A program made the position numbers and the translations under genes. From positions 1 through 30,545 of the forward strand of contig CAZHDI010000036.1 of assembly GCA_964531285.1 (NCBI GenBank): 30,545 bases of DNA, written 5' to 3'. Positions 8,109-16,184 of this stretch are shown here, one piece after another (position 1 is the first letter of the stretch; each line of letters opens with the position of its first letter). Source of the stretch: CAZHDI01 sp964531285 (GTDB lineage Bacteria > Pseudomonadota > Alphaproteobacteria > JAJFIK01). Under the pieces are notes generated by a model, which saw only the letters and a program-made list of their open reading frames with translations, did not search any database and had not been told where the DNA came from.

Positions 8109-8450
8109 ATGTCCGACACGATCACCATGGATGCGTTCCTGGCCGTGGACATTCGGGTCGGCACCGTTGTGCGGGCCGAACCGTTTCCGCAGGCCCGTAA
8201 ACCCGCGATCAAGCTGATGATCGATTTCGGGGCCGAGATCGGCGAGAAAAAGACCTCGGCCCAGATCACCGCCCATTACAGCCCCGAGACGCTGGTCGGG
8301 CGGCAGGTGGTCGCGGTGGTCAATTTTCCGCCCCGTCAGATCGGCCCTGTGATGTCCGAGGTGCTGGTGCTGGGTCTGTCCGATGCCAATGGCGGCATCG
8401 TGCTGTTGGGGCCCGATCAGCCGGTCCCGAACGGCGCACGCATGCATTAA
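8109..8450 (+). CDS. csaA: CsaA-type tRNA-binding domain chaperone
   Basis: 113-residue OB-fold protein of the tRNA_bind family. CsaA of Bacillus acts as a dimeric export-related chaperone and binds tRNA; the proteobacterial role is less clear. Family segments are FLAVDIRVGTVVRAEPFPQA, ARKPAIKLMIDFGAEIG, SAQITAHYSPETLVGRQVVA and VNFPPRQIGPVMSEVLVLGL. The ATG follows a GGAGGG ribosome-binding site. The phasin gene ends 20 bases upstream, so the two may be co-transcribed. Its TAA stop shares the palindrome TTAA with the stop of the convergent sensor kinase gene. Confidence 0.93.
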   Translation: MSDTITMDAFLAVDIRVGTVVRAEPFPQARKPAIKLMIDFGAEIGEKKTSAQITAHYSPETLVGRQVVAVVNFPPRQIGPVMSEVLVLGLSDANGGIVLLGPDQPVPNGARMH

Positions 8451-9871
8451 GCGGGCAGGCGGAGGATCGCGCGCAAGCCCCCGAGCGGGCTGTGATCCAG
8501 GGTCAGATCGCCGCCATGGCTGCGGGCGATATCGCGCGCCACCGACAGGCCGAGCCCGACCCCGCCGCTGTCCAGATTGCGGCCCTCATCGAGCCGGTGG
8601 AAGGGCCGGAACGCCTCATCCCACTGGTCTTCGGGAATGCCCGGGCCGTCATCGTCCAAAATGATCCGCACCCCATCGCGGTCCCGGCGCAGGCGGATCT
8701 CGGCATGGGACGCATGCCGGCTGGCATTGGTCACGAGATTGGTCACCGCCCGGCGCAGGGCCTCCCGCCGGACCGGCACGATGGTCTCGCCGCGTGCGGT
8801 GAGCGCGATGGCGAAGCCCTGGCGTTCCGCGTTCTGAGCGATTTCCTCCAGCAGCATGCGCAGATCCGCGGGGTCCGCTGTCTCGCCGCCCTCGCCGCGG
8901 GCAAAGGCGAGATATTCCTCCAGCATGCGCTCCATTTCCGCGATATCTCCGCGCATAGCCTCGATCTCGGGGCTGTCCTCGAACATGGCGAGTTCGAGTT
9001 TGAGGCGGGTCAACGGCGTGCGCAGATCATGGCTCACCCCGGCCAGCATTTCAGTGCGCTGAGCGAGATGGCGCTCGATGCGGTTCTTCATATCGAGAAA
9101 GGCGATGGCGGCCTGCCGGACCTCGCGCGCGCCGGCGGGGCGAAAATGGGGCATGTCGCGCCCCTTGCCGAAACTTTCGGCGGCCCCGGCGAGGCGCGTG
9201 ATGGGCCGGACCTGATTGCGCAGGAACAGGATGGCGACCGCGAGCAGAATGATCGACGTGCCCAGCATCCAGATCACGAAGATGTGGCCGGTGGTGGCGA
9301 AGAGGCGCTTGCGCTGGGCGATCATGCGCAGCACGCCGCCGTCGATCTCGATACGGATGTCCACATGGTGGGGAAAGGCGGTGGTGTCGAACCAGAAGGG
9401 CTGGTCCAGCTTGCGGCTCAATTCCCGGCGCAGGGTCCGGTCGAACACGGAGAAAAACGAGCTGGGCCGGGTATTGGGCAGGGTCTCGCCCTCCCAGAAG
9501 GCAACCGTCAGCCGCATGTTGCGTTCGGCCCGGTCGGCCAGCGCGTCGCGTTCGCCCTGGCTGCCCAGCCGTTCGTAGGTTTCGGTGATGAGCGCGATAT
9601 CCCCGGCGCCGGTGCGTGCCAGCCTTCTGGTCACCTCGTCCCAGTGCCGTTCGAAGAAGATATAGGTGACGATGGCCTGGGTCAGAACGACCGGCGCGAT
9701 GATGATGATCAGCGACCGGCCGAAAAGACCGCGCGGCACGATCGGCTTGAGCAGCATGCCGACATCGAACCTTCCCCGCCGCAGGCGTTGAAGTCCGATC
9801 CAGACCCGGCGGCGCAGCGTGCTCACACGGGTGCGCCGCTGCGCTTGCCGCGTGTCGCCGGCCGCGCTCAT
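8447..9871 (-). CDS. EnvZ-like membrane sensor histidine kinase
   Basis: 474-residue inner-membrane kinase. Domains in order: basic N-terminal cytoplasmic tail (about 1-50); transmembrane 1 around 53-73 (LIIIIAPVVLTQAIVTYIFF); periplasmic sensor region of about 120 residues; transmembrane 2 around 194-217; HAMP linker (about 218-270); HisKA with the phospho-acceptor His281 in LAGVSHDLRTPLTRL; and HATPase_c with N-box NLVTNASRHA, G1-type DDDGPGIPED and G2 GVGLGLSVA. It overlaps the response regulator stop codon as ATGA, so the pair is translationally coupled. The architecture matches the EnvZ/OmpR class, and alphaproteobacteria usually carry such a pair. The signal is unknown. An extension upstream to 10012 would run inside the regulator gene and is rejected. 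Confidence 0.93.
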   Translation of the reverse strand: MSAAGDTRQAQRRTRVSTLRRRVWIGLQRLRRGRFDVGMLLKPIVPRGLFGRSLIIIIAPVVLTQAIVTYIFFERHWDEVTRRLARTGAGDIALITETYERLGSQGERDALADRAERNMRLTVAFWEGETLPNTRPSSFFSVFDRTLRRELSRKLDQPFWFDTTAFPHHVDIRIEIDGGVLRMIAQRKRLFATTGHIFVIWMLGTSIILLAVAILFLRNQVRPITRLAGAAESFGKGRDMPHFRPAGAREVRQAAIAFLDMKNRIERHLAQRTEMLAGVSHDLRTPLTRLKLELAMFEDSPEIEAMRGDIAEMERMLEEYLAFARGEGGETADPADLRMLLEEIAQNAERQGFAIALTARGETIVPVRREALRRAVTNLVTNASRHASHAEIRLRRDRDGVRIILDDDGPGIPEDQWDEAFRPFHRLDEGRNLDSGGVGLGLSVARDIARSHGGDLTLDHSPLGGLRAILRLPA

Positions 9872-10599
9872 CCGTCCGGTACCAGCATATAGCCCACGCC
9901 CCGCACGGTCTGGAGATAGACCGGCTGGCGCGGATCGGCCTCGATCTTCCGGCGCAGGCGATTGATCTGCACATCCACCGACCGTTCCAGGCCCGCATTG
10001 GTGCGCTCGCACAGGTCGGCGCGCGAAAAGGCCGTGCCCGGATTGCGAGCGAACAGGTCGAGCAGCACGGTCTCGGCGGTGGTGAGGCGCACGACCTCAT
10101 CGTTGCGGCTCAACTCGCCCCGGTCGAGATCGAAGCGGCACGGGCCGAAGCGCAGGGCCGGCGTCGCGGTCTTGAGCGGACGCGCCCGCCGGATGATCGC
10201 TTCGAGACGCAGCAGCAATTCGCGCGGTTCGAAGGGCTTGGCGAGATAATCGTCCGCGCCGGCCTCGAGCCCCGCGATGCGGTCCTCGGACTCGCCGCGC
10301 GCGGTCAGAAGCAGGATCGGGACATCGGAGGTGGCGCGCAGCGCGCCCGCAAGGCTCAGACCGTCCTCGCCGGGCATCATCACATCGAGCACCAGCAGAT
10401 CGAATTCGAGCCCTTCCAGGCGGCGGCGGGCCTCGGCGGCATCCTCGGCGCCGGTCACCCGATAGCCGTTCTCCTGAAGATAGCGCTGCAGGAGCGCGCG
10501 GATGCGCCGGTCGTCATCGACAACCAGCACATGAGGGGCGGTATCGCTGATCTCGGCGGCCTGGCGCCGGGCCGGGCGGGAGGTCGCAGGGGCCGTCAT
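9868..10599 (-). CDS. OmpR-family response regulator
   Basis: 243-residue DNA-binding partner of the kinase that follows it. The receiver domain (about 22-140) has the acidic pocket Asp28-Asp29, the phosphorylation site Asp72 in LLVLDVMMPGEDG, the switch Thr in LLLTARGE and Lys121 in YLAKPFEP. The C-terminal winged helix (about 148-240) shows LTTAETVLLDLFARNPGTAF, then SVDVQINRLRRKIEADPRQP and TVRGVGYMLVPDG, as in OmpR and PhoB. The ATG at 10599 has an AAGGAC ribosome-binding site. Divergent to ilvE, with 171 bases between them that must contain both promoters; I see no clear operator. Confidence 0.95.
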   Translation of the reverse strand: MTAPATSRPARRQAAEISDTAPHVLVVDDDRRIRALLQRYLQENGYRVTGAEDAAEARRRLEGLEFDLLVLDVMMPGEDGLSLAGALRATSDVPILLLTARGESEDRIAGLEAGADDYLAKPFEPRELLLRLEAIIRRARPLKTATPALRFGPCRFDLDRGELSRNDEVVRLTTAETVLLDLFARNPGTAFSRADLCERTNAGLERSVDVQINRLRRKIEADPRQPVYLQTVRGVGYMLVPDG

Positions 10600-10770
10600 G
10601 GCGGTCCTTCATGGCCGTGAACGCGGACCTGCATTCTAACATGAGTTTGTGCGCGGCAGGTCAATGGCGCGCGGCGCGCGTGCCCGTGACGAATTGCGAT
10701 TGCGGCGGCGTATCAGTATGCCAGACTGCTCCGGCCCGCAGGGGCGTGCCCGTCAGGAAGGACCGCAGCC

Positions 10771-11694
10771 ATGACACCTCAACCTTTTGATCAGCGCGAT
10801 GGCCTTTTGTGGATGAACGGTCAGATGGTGGACTGGCAGGACGCCCGGATCCATGTGCTGACCCATGCCCTGCATTACGGGAGCGCGGTGTTCGAAGGCG
10901 CGCGGGCCTATGGCGGCGAGGTGTTCCGGCTCGAAGCGCACACCGACCGGCTGTTCTATTCCGCCGAGGTGCTGGGCATTGCCATTCCGTTCACGCCGGA
11001 GGAGATCAACACGGCGACCCGGCAGGCGGTCGCGGCCAGCGGTCTCGCGGATGCCTATGTGCGTCCCGTTGCCTGGCGCGGCAGCGGTCAGATGGGCGTC
11101 TCGGCACCCCATGCCGGAGTGAATACCGCCATCGCGGTGTGGGAATGGCCGTCCTATTTCGACGCCGAAACCAAAATGCGCGGCATCCGGCTCGATATGG
11201 CGCGCTGGCGCCGCCCCGATCCGCGGACCGCGCCGTGCCATGCCAAGGCCAGCGGGCTTTACATGATCTGCACCCTGTCGAAAGAGGCGGCGGAGGCCAA
11301 GGGCTGTTCGGACGCACTGATGCTCGACTGGCGCGGGCTGGTGGCCGAGGCGACCGGGGCAAACATCTTTTTCGTCAAGGACGGAACGATCCATACGCCG
11401 ACGCCGGACTGTTTCCTCGACGGCATCACCCGGCGCTCGGTCATCGGGCTGGCGCGCCAGCGCGGCTGGACCGTGATCGAGCGGGCGATCGAGCCGTCCG
11501 AGATGGAAGGCTTCGAGGCCTGCTTCCTATGCGGCACGGCGGCGGAAGTGACCCCGGTGGCCGAGATTGGGCCGTATCGTTTCACGGTCGACGAGATCAC
11601 GAAGCAACTGGTCCGGGACTACGACGATCTGGTGAACCGCCGCCTGTCGCTGGCCCAGGATTTTCATATTCCGCCCATGGTCAGCGCCGTCTGA
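10771..11694 (+). CDS. ilvE: Branched-chain amino acid aminotransferase
   Basis: PLP-dependent class IV (fold type IV) aminotransferase interconverting Leu/Ile/Val and their 2-keto acids. 307 residues, normal length. Landmarks are ARIHVLTHALHYGSAVFEGA at the N-terminus, RPVAWRGSGQMGVS, the PLP lysine Lys159 in APCHAKASGLYM, and the class IV signature EATGANIFFVKDGTIHTP, then FLDGITRRSVIGLA. The FLCGTAAEVTPV segment near the C-terminus belongs to the cofactor-phosphate site. An AGGAAGGA ribosome-binding site precedes the ATG. D-amino acid or 4-amino-4-deoxychorismate enzymes share the fold, but the long YGSAVFEGARAY segment fits IlvE best. It is convergent with moaE, with seven bases between the stop codons. 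Confidence 0.94.
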   Translation: MTPQPFDQRDGLLWMNGQMVDWQDARIHVLTHALHYGSAVFEGARAYGGEVFRLEAHTDRLFYSAEVLGIAIPFTPEEINTATRQAVAASGLADAYVRPVAWRGSGQMGVSAPHAGVNTAIAVWEWPSYFDAETKMRGIRLDMARWRRPDPRTAPCHAKASGLYMICTLSKEAAEAKGCSDALMLDWRGLVAEATGANIFFVKDGTIHTPTPDCFLDGITRRSVIGLARQRGWTVIERAIEPSEMEGFEACFLCGTAAEVTPVAEIGPYRFTVDEITKQLVRDYDDLVNRRLSLAQDFHIPPMVSAV

Positions 11695-11701
11695 TCGAGG
11701 G

Positions 11702-12151
11702 TCATCCCTCCCAGCGGGCCTTGGCGGCGGCGTCGCTGTCGCGGGCGTCCACCCACCGGGCGCCATCGGGCGTTTCTTCCTTCTTCCAGAAGGGTGCGTC
11801 GGTCTTGAGGTAGTCCATCAAGAACGCCGCGCCGTCGAAAGCCGCCTGACGATGGCTGGCGGCCGCGACCACAAGCACGATCTGCTCGCCGGGCAAGAGC
11901 CGTCCAATCCGGTGGATGATCAGGGTGCGGTCCAAGGTAAAGCGCGTCACCGCCTCGGCCTCGATGCGCGCAAGCTCCCGTTCGGTCATACCCGGATAAT
12001 GCTCCAGGGTCATGGCCGTGACGGCAGCGGACGCGGCATGATCGCGCACCAGCCCGGTGAAGGTCACGACGGCCCCGAGTGCCGTTGATCCGCGTGTCAG
12101 CGCCGCCACCTCGGCGCCGGTATCGAAGTCTTCGGTCTGAATGCGGATCAT
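11702..12151 (-). CDS. moaE: Molybdopterin synthase catalytic (large) subunit MoaE
   Basis: With thiocarboxylated MoaD, converts cyclic pyranopterin monophosphate into molybdopterin. 149 residues. Family segments are GAVVTFTGLVRDHA, MTLEHYPGMTERELARIEAE, IIHRIGRLLPGEQIVLV, SHRQAAFDGAAFLMDYLKTD and the catalytic-lysine region APFWKKEETPDGARWVDARD. It starts three bases after the moaD stop, with a GGGGG-type ribosome-binding site inside the end of moaD. It is the last gene of the uvrC-to-moaE run. The other moa/moe genes are not in the window. Confidence 0.96.
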   Translation of the reverse strand: MIRIQTEDFDTGAEVAALTRGSTALGAVVTFTGLVRDHAASAAVTAMTLEHYPGMTERELARIEAEAVTRFTLDRTLIIHRIGRLLPGEQIVLVVAAASHRQAAFDGAAFLMDYLKTDAPFWKKEETPDGARWVDARDSDAAAKARWEG

Positions 12152-12154
12152 CGC

Positions 12155-12406
12155 TCAGCCCCCGGTCACCGGCGGAAACAGGGCGACCTCGTCGCTGTCC
12201 TGCACGGGCGTGTCCGGCTTGGCATGAACCTGATTGACCGCTGCCTGGATGCGCGCGCCGTCGTCGAGGGCTTGGGCGAAGGTGTCGCCCCGGGTCTTGA
12301 GCCATGCGATCAGATCGCCGACCGTCGCCACATGGACGGGCAGGGGGATGTCTTCCTCGCCGACGCCGAGGGTCTCGCGCAGCTTTGCAAAATAGAGCAG
12401 CTTCAT
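12155..12406 (-). CDS. moaD: Molybdopterin synthase sulfur-carrier (small) subunit MoaD
   Basis: 83-residue ubiquitin-fold sulfur carrier. It starts MKLLYFAKLRETLGVGEEDI, has an internal VNQVHAKPDTPVQDSDEVAL segment and ends PPVTGG, the C-terminal Gly-Gly that is adenylated and thiocarboxylated. The start at 12406 overlaps the pgsA stop as ATGA, and moaE follows within three bases, so the three genes are coupled. Longer upstream readings are inside pgsA and rejected. Confidence 0.95.
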   Translation of the reverse strand: MKLLYFAKLRETLGVGEEDIPLPVHVATVGDLIAWLKTRGDTFAQALDDGARIQAAVNQVHAKPDTPVQDSDEVALFPPVTGG

Positions 12407-12987
12407 GGGGCGTGCCTTTCTTGGGACCCGGGCACCGCGCGGGCCTTTCCGGCACGCCAGACGGTGCGGCCATAGCCGATGCCGGTCCACACGGTGAGCA
12501 CCACCGCGGCCCAGAGCACAGCGCGGCCCAGATCGATCAGCAGGGGAACGGCCCCGGCCGCGCCCGCCAGCAGCACCGCCACCGCGATCATCTGCACCGC
12601 CGTCTTCCATTTGGCAAGCCGGGTGACTGGCAGGGGCACGGCCCGGCGGGCCAGGAAATCGCGCGCACCCGACACCGCGATCTCGCGCGCCAGAATGATC
12701 ACCACGGCGATACCGTCGAACCCCGTCAGGACCCCGCCCAGCATGAGGGCGGCGAGCGCGCCCAGCATGGTAATTTTGTCCGCCAGCGGATCGAGGAGTT
12801 CACCCAGATCGCTCACCGCATCGAAGCGCCGGGCCAGCATGCCGTCGAGCCAGTCGGTGAGGGCGGCGGCAACGAACAGGATCAGCACCGCGGTCCATAA
12901 CGGGCCGCCCGGCCACACCGCCAGGGGCGCCAGGGCAAGGCCGGCGGCGAGGCGCGCGGCGGTCAGCAGATTGGGCAGGCTGTGCAT
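12403..12987 (-). CDS. pgsA: CDP-diacylglycerol-glycerol-3-phosphate 3-phosphatidyltransferase
   Basis: Integral membrane enzyme making phosphatidylglycerophosphate, the committed step to phosphatidylglycerol and cardiolipin. 194 residues. It begins MHSLPNLLTAARLAAGLALA and carries the CDP-alcohol phosphotransferase motif as DWLDGMLARRFDAVSDLGEL followed directly by LDPLADK, which supplies all the metal-binding aspartates. Several hydrophobic segments follow, for example GIAVVIILAREIAVSG and AVQMIAVAVLLAGAAGAVPL. The ATG at 12987 fits the family start. The unknown gene upstream ends 47 bases away, so they may be in one transcript. PG is also the lipid substrate of Lgt, encoded at 3530-4543. 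Confidence 0.95.
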   Translation of the reverse strand: MHSLPNLLTAARLAAGLALAPLAVWPGGPLWTAVLILFVAAALTDWLDGMLARRFDAVSDLGELLDPLADKITMLGALAALMLGGVLTGFDGIAVVIILAREIAVSGARDFLARRAVPLPVTRLAKWKTAVQMIAVAVLLAGAAGAVPLLIDLGRAVLWAAVVLTVWTGIGYGRTVWRAGKARAVPGSQERHAP

Positions 12988-13034
12988 CGGGCGGCGCCCT
13001 AAAACATGGCGTGGCGGCCATCGGCCCGGAACGG

Positions 13035-14048
13035 TCAGTCGCCGCCGCCGGGCCAGTCGTCGCCATGCCCCCAACTGTCGCCCGAGTCGCTCGTGGAGCG
13101 CTCATGGCGGATGGCAAACACGATGCGCAGAATGTCGGCGATCGCCTTCGTCGCGGTCAAGGGGCAGCGCCGGGCATTATCCGTGTGCTCGTGCAGCAAA
13201 AGCGCGGCCGCGTTTCTGGTGGCCTCTTCCCGGGACAGGGCGGCCGGTCCGGCTCTCAGGGCGCGCATATGGACCCGCCAGGCGGCGACCAGATCCGCGA
13301 TGGGCACGCCGGTGCGCAGCAGCAGTGCCAGATCGGTCAGCCCGAAATGGCGCGTGCGCAGGCCCGCACCGCGCGCTTCCCGGTCGAAGACCACGAGGCT
13401 TTCGGCGATGCCCGCCGGGTCTTCCTCGCGATCGGCCAGGATCAGCGCGGCGAGAAATTGGGCCCGGCGGGCGCGCAAGCGGCGGCGCTTCAACTCCTCG
13501 CTGACCGCCGTGAACCGTGTCAGGACCCGGGCTGTCGAGGTCTCCCGCACCACCGTATAGGCGAGCGCGGGATAGAACCGGGTGTCCACGGTGAGCCAGT
13601 GGTGCTCCTTCATGATCCGATAGACCGACTGAAAACGATCGACCAAAGGCTCCAGCGCCTCGCTCGGAACCCCGCACAGGGCCACTTGGAGGAGCATCAG
13701 CGTGCCTTCCTCATGGTCGCGGCAATGAATGCCGTGCTGGCGCAACACCGCCTGTCCGGCCTCGCGGCGGTCCATGAACACATCGGCGTCGAGGCCGTGA
13801 CCGGTCAGAAGGCCGGAGATCGGGAACCGCACCGGCCCGCGCAGATGCGAGTGCCATTTCGCACGGGCCCGCAGGGTTGCGGCGGCTGTGAAGGTTTGAT
13901 CCCACACGGCGGACGGCTCGCCGGGTGCGGCGAGGCTGGCCTGGGCGGTCACCAGGGCAAAGCCCCGCGCGCGCGGGCGAGCCAGCAGATTGCCTTGTGC
14001 CTCGGCGAGCGCCTCGAAACGCTCGCGGATGGCCATTCCCCCCGCCAT
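13035..14048 (-). CDS. Uncharacterised 337-residue protein between uvrC and pgsA
   Basis: I do not recognise this protein with confidence. It is predicted cytoplasmic and mostly helical, rich in Arg, Ala and Leu. There are repeated helical segments such as RFQSVYRIMKEHHWLT, EELKRRRLRARRAQFLAALI and LAALILADREEDPAGIAESL; the overall pattern recalls the DUF4003 group of Firmicutes, which I cannot verify here. Residues about 85-110 hold several histidines and a cysteine (HGIHCRDHEEGT). The C-terminal 25 residues are Ser/Asp/Gly/Trp-rich and probably disordered. The ATG at 14048 has AAGGAC upstream; a second ATG is four codons later. Coding is supported by its fit between neighbours on the same strand and by protein-like composition. 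It interrupts the usual uvrC-pgsA adjacency. Confidence 0.72.
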   Translation of the reverse strand: MAGGMAIRERFEALAEAQGNLLARPRARGFALVTAQASLAAPGEPSAVWDQTFTAAATLRARAKWHSHLRGPVRFPISGLLTGHGLDADVFMDRREAGQAVLRQHGIHCRDHEEGTLMLLQVALCGVPSEALEPLVDRFQSVYRIMKEHHWLTVDTRFYPALAYTVVRETSTARVLTRFTAVSEELKRRRLRARRAQFLAALILADREEDPAGIAESLVVFDREARGAGLRTRHFGLTDLALLLRTGVPIADLVAAWRVHMRALRAGPAALSREEATRNAAALLLHEHTDNARRCPLTATKAIADILRIVFAIRHERSTSDSGDSWGHGDDWPGGGD

Positions 14049-14171
14049 GTCAGGTCCTTCGATCCGTGGATGGGCACGCGCGACGCGCCAAGCTGCGGGC
14101 AGTTTACGCCATGGCCCCGGGGGCTGGCCATGGGGGACAGCGCACCGCGATGCCGCGCGGCGGACAGGCCG

Positions 14172-16184
14172 TCATGCGCCGTCGCGGAAGTGGTCGAAAA
14201 TGCGCTTGGCCATGGCCGTGCTGATGCCCTCCACGCTCTCCAGATCCGTCAGCGCCGCCCGCGCCACGCCCCGCGCGGAGCCGAACCGGTGCAACAGGGC
14301 CTTTTTGCGGGCGGCACCGATGCCCGGCACATCGTCGAGCGGGTTGACGGCGACCGCCTTGGCCCGCTTGGCCCGGTGGGTGCCGATGGCGAAACGATGG
14401 GCTTCGTCGCGCAGGCGCTGAAGGAAGAACAGCACCGGATCGCGCGGCTCCATCATGAATGGTGCCCGGCCCGGCATGTAGAACGTCTCCCGGCCCGCAT
14501 TGCGCTCGGGGCCCTTGGCGATCGAGACCAGAGTGACATCCTCGACGCCCAGTTCGGCGAAGACCTCTTCGACGATCGAGAGCTGGCCCGGGCCGCCGTC
14601 GATCAGCACCAGATCCGGCCATTGGGGCAGGGGGGCGCCGGCCGCGTCCGCCCGGTCGTCTGTGTCGTCTCCGTCGTCTCCGGACGATCCGGCGTCGGAC
14701 AGATGGCGGGGCGCGTCGCGCATCAGCCGTCCGAAGCGGCGGGTCAGCATCTCACGCATCATGGCGTAATCGTCGCCCGGTGCGGTTTCGGGGTTCTTGA
14801 TGTTGAACTTGCGGTACTGGTTCTTGGAAAACCCGTCCGGACCCGTCACGATCATGGCGCCGACCGCGTTGCTGCCCTGAATATGGCTGTTGTCGTAAAC
14901 CTCGATGCGCCGGGGCGGGGCCTCCAGACCGAACGCATCGGCGAGTCCGGTGAGCAATTTGGCCTGGGATGCGGATTCGGCCTGACGCCGGGCCAGGGCG
15001 TCGCGCGCATTGGTCTGGGCATGCTCCACCAGGGCCCGTTTCTCACCGCGCTGCGGCCGGGCCACCGTCACTTTGCGCTCCGCCTTGACGCTCAGGGCTT
15101 CGGCCAGAAGCGCGGCGCCGGGCACATCATGACTGAGCAGCACCTGGCGCGGCGGCGGTTTGTCGTCGTAGAACTGCGACAAAAAGGCTTCCAGGACTTC
15201 CGCCGCATCCTGATCATTGCCATGACGCGGAAAATAGGCCCGGTTGCCCCAGTTCTGACCATTGCGGAAGAAGAACACCTGGATGCAGACCTGACCGCCA
15301 TCGCTGAACGCGGCCACCGCGTCGGCATCCTCCACCGTTTGCGGATTGATGCCCTGATGGGCGCGCACTGCCGACAGGGCCCGGATTCGGTCGCGCAAGG
15401 CGGCGGCCCGCTCGAAGGCGAGATCCTGGGAGGCCTTGTCCATCGCTTCGGCGAGTTGATCCTGCACCCGGCTCGATTTGCCGTTGAGGAAGGCCAGCGC
15501 GTCCTCGACCAGCGCGCCGTAATCCTCCGGGGTGATCTCACCGGTGCAGGGCGCGCTGCATCGCTTGATCTGATAGAGCAGGCAAGGCCGGGTCCGGCTG
15601 TCATAAACACTGTCGGTGCACGACCGCAGGAGGAATGCGCGCTGGAGAGTATTCAGGGTGCGGTTCACCGCATTGGCCGAGGCGAACGGGCCGAAATAGG
15701 CGCCCTTGCGGGAGCGCGCGCCGCGATGCTTGGTCAGCCGGGCGATACCGTGTTCCTGGTCGATCAGAATATAGGGAAAGCTCTTGTCGTCGCGCAGGAT
15801 GACATTGAAGCGCGGTTTGAGCCGCTTGATCAGATTGGCCTCGAGCAGCAGCGCTTCGGTCTCGGTATGGGTGGTGACGATCTCCATGCTGGCGGTGCGG
15901 GTGATCATGCGCGCAATGCGGTTGGTGTGGCCGGCCAGCGTGGTGTAGGCGGTCACGCGCTTCTTCAACTCGCGCGCCTTGCCGACATAGAGCACCTCGC
16001 CGTCGGCATCGAGCATGCGGTACACCCCCGGACCGTTGGGCAGGGTCCGCACCACCGCCCGGATCACGTCGGTGCCGGGACGCGGCGGATCGGCCGGTGC
16101 GTCGCCATTGCCATCGCCCTCGCCACGGCTGCGGACGGACGGCACGGTATGCTCATCGATGGGCGGATCGGTCGGGGCGGTCAT
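14172..16184 (-). CDS. uvrC: UvrABC excinuclease subunit C
   Basis: Makes both incisions around DNA lesions bound by UvrB during nucleotide excision repair. About 670 residues. In order: an N-terminal disordered Pro/Asp/Gly-rich leader (about 40 residues); a GIY-YIG nuclease domain (GPGVYRMLDADGEVLYVGKA, then RELKKRV and LLLEANLIKRLKPRFNV); a Cys-rich loop (RPCLLYQIKRCSAPCTGEI); a UVR domain around RVQDQLAEAMDKASQDLAFE; the RNase H-like endonuclease domain (IEVYDNSHIQGSNAVGAMIV and LVLIDGGPGQLSIVEEVF); and a C-terminal tandem helix-hairpin-helix (DDVPGIGAARKKALLHRFGS and LESVEGISTAMAKRIFDHF). An acidic insertion of about 25 residues (SSGDDGDDTDDRADAAG) sits inside the RNase H-like domain. The ATG at 16184 is preferred; a GTG at 16211 would add nine residues. 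Neither has a strong ribosome-binding site. The upstream non-coding region carries DnaA boxes. Part of uvrB lies at the right end of the window. Confidence 0.96.
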   Translation of the reverse strand: MTAPTDPPIDEHTVPSVRSRGEGDGNGDAPADPPRPGTDVIRAVVRTLPNGPGVYRMLDADGEVLYVGKARELKKRVTAYTTLAGHTNRIARMITRTASMEIVTTHTETEALLLEANLIKRLKPRFNVILRDDKSFPYILIDQEHGIARLTKHRGARSRKGAYFGPFASANAVNRTLNTLQRAFLLRSCTDSVYDSRTRPCLLYQIKRCSAPCTGEITPEDYGALVEDALAFLNGKSSRVQDQLAEAMDKASQDLAFERAAALRDRIRALSAVRAHQGINPQTVEDADAVAAFSDGGQVCIQVFFFRNGQNWGNRAYFPRHGNDQDAAEVLEAFLSQFYDDKPPPRQVLLSHDVPGAALLAEALSVKAERKVTVARPQRGEKRALVEHAQTNARDALARRQAESASQAKLLTGLADAFGLEAPPRRIEVYDNSHIQGSNAVGAMIVTGPDGFSKNQYRKFNIKNPETAPGDDYAMMREMLTRRFGRLMRDAPRHLSDAGSSGDDGDDTDDRADAAGAPLPQWPDLVLIDGGPGQLSIVEEVFAELGVEDVTLVSIAKGPERNAGRETFYMPGRAPFMMEPRDPVLFFLQRLRDEAHRFAIGTHRAKRAKAVAVNPLDDVPGIGAARKKALLHRFGSARGVARAALTDLESVEGISTAMAKRIFDHFRDGA

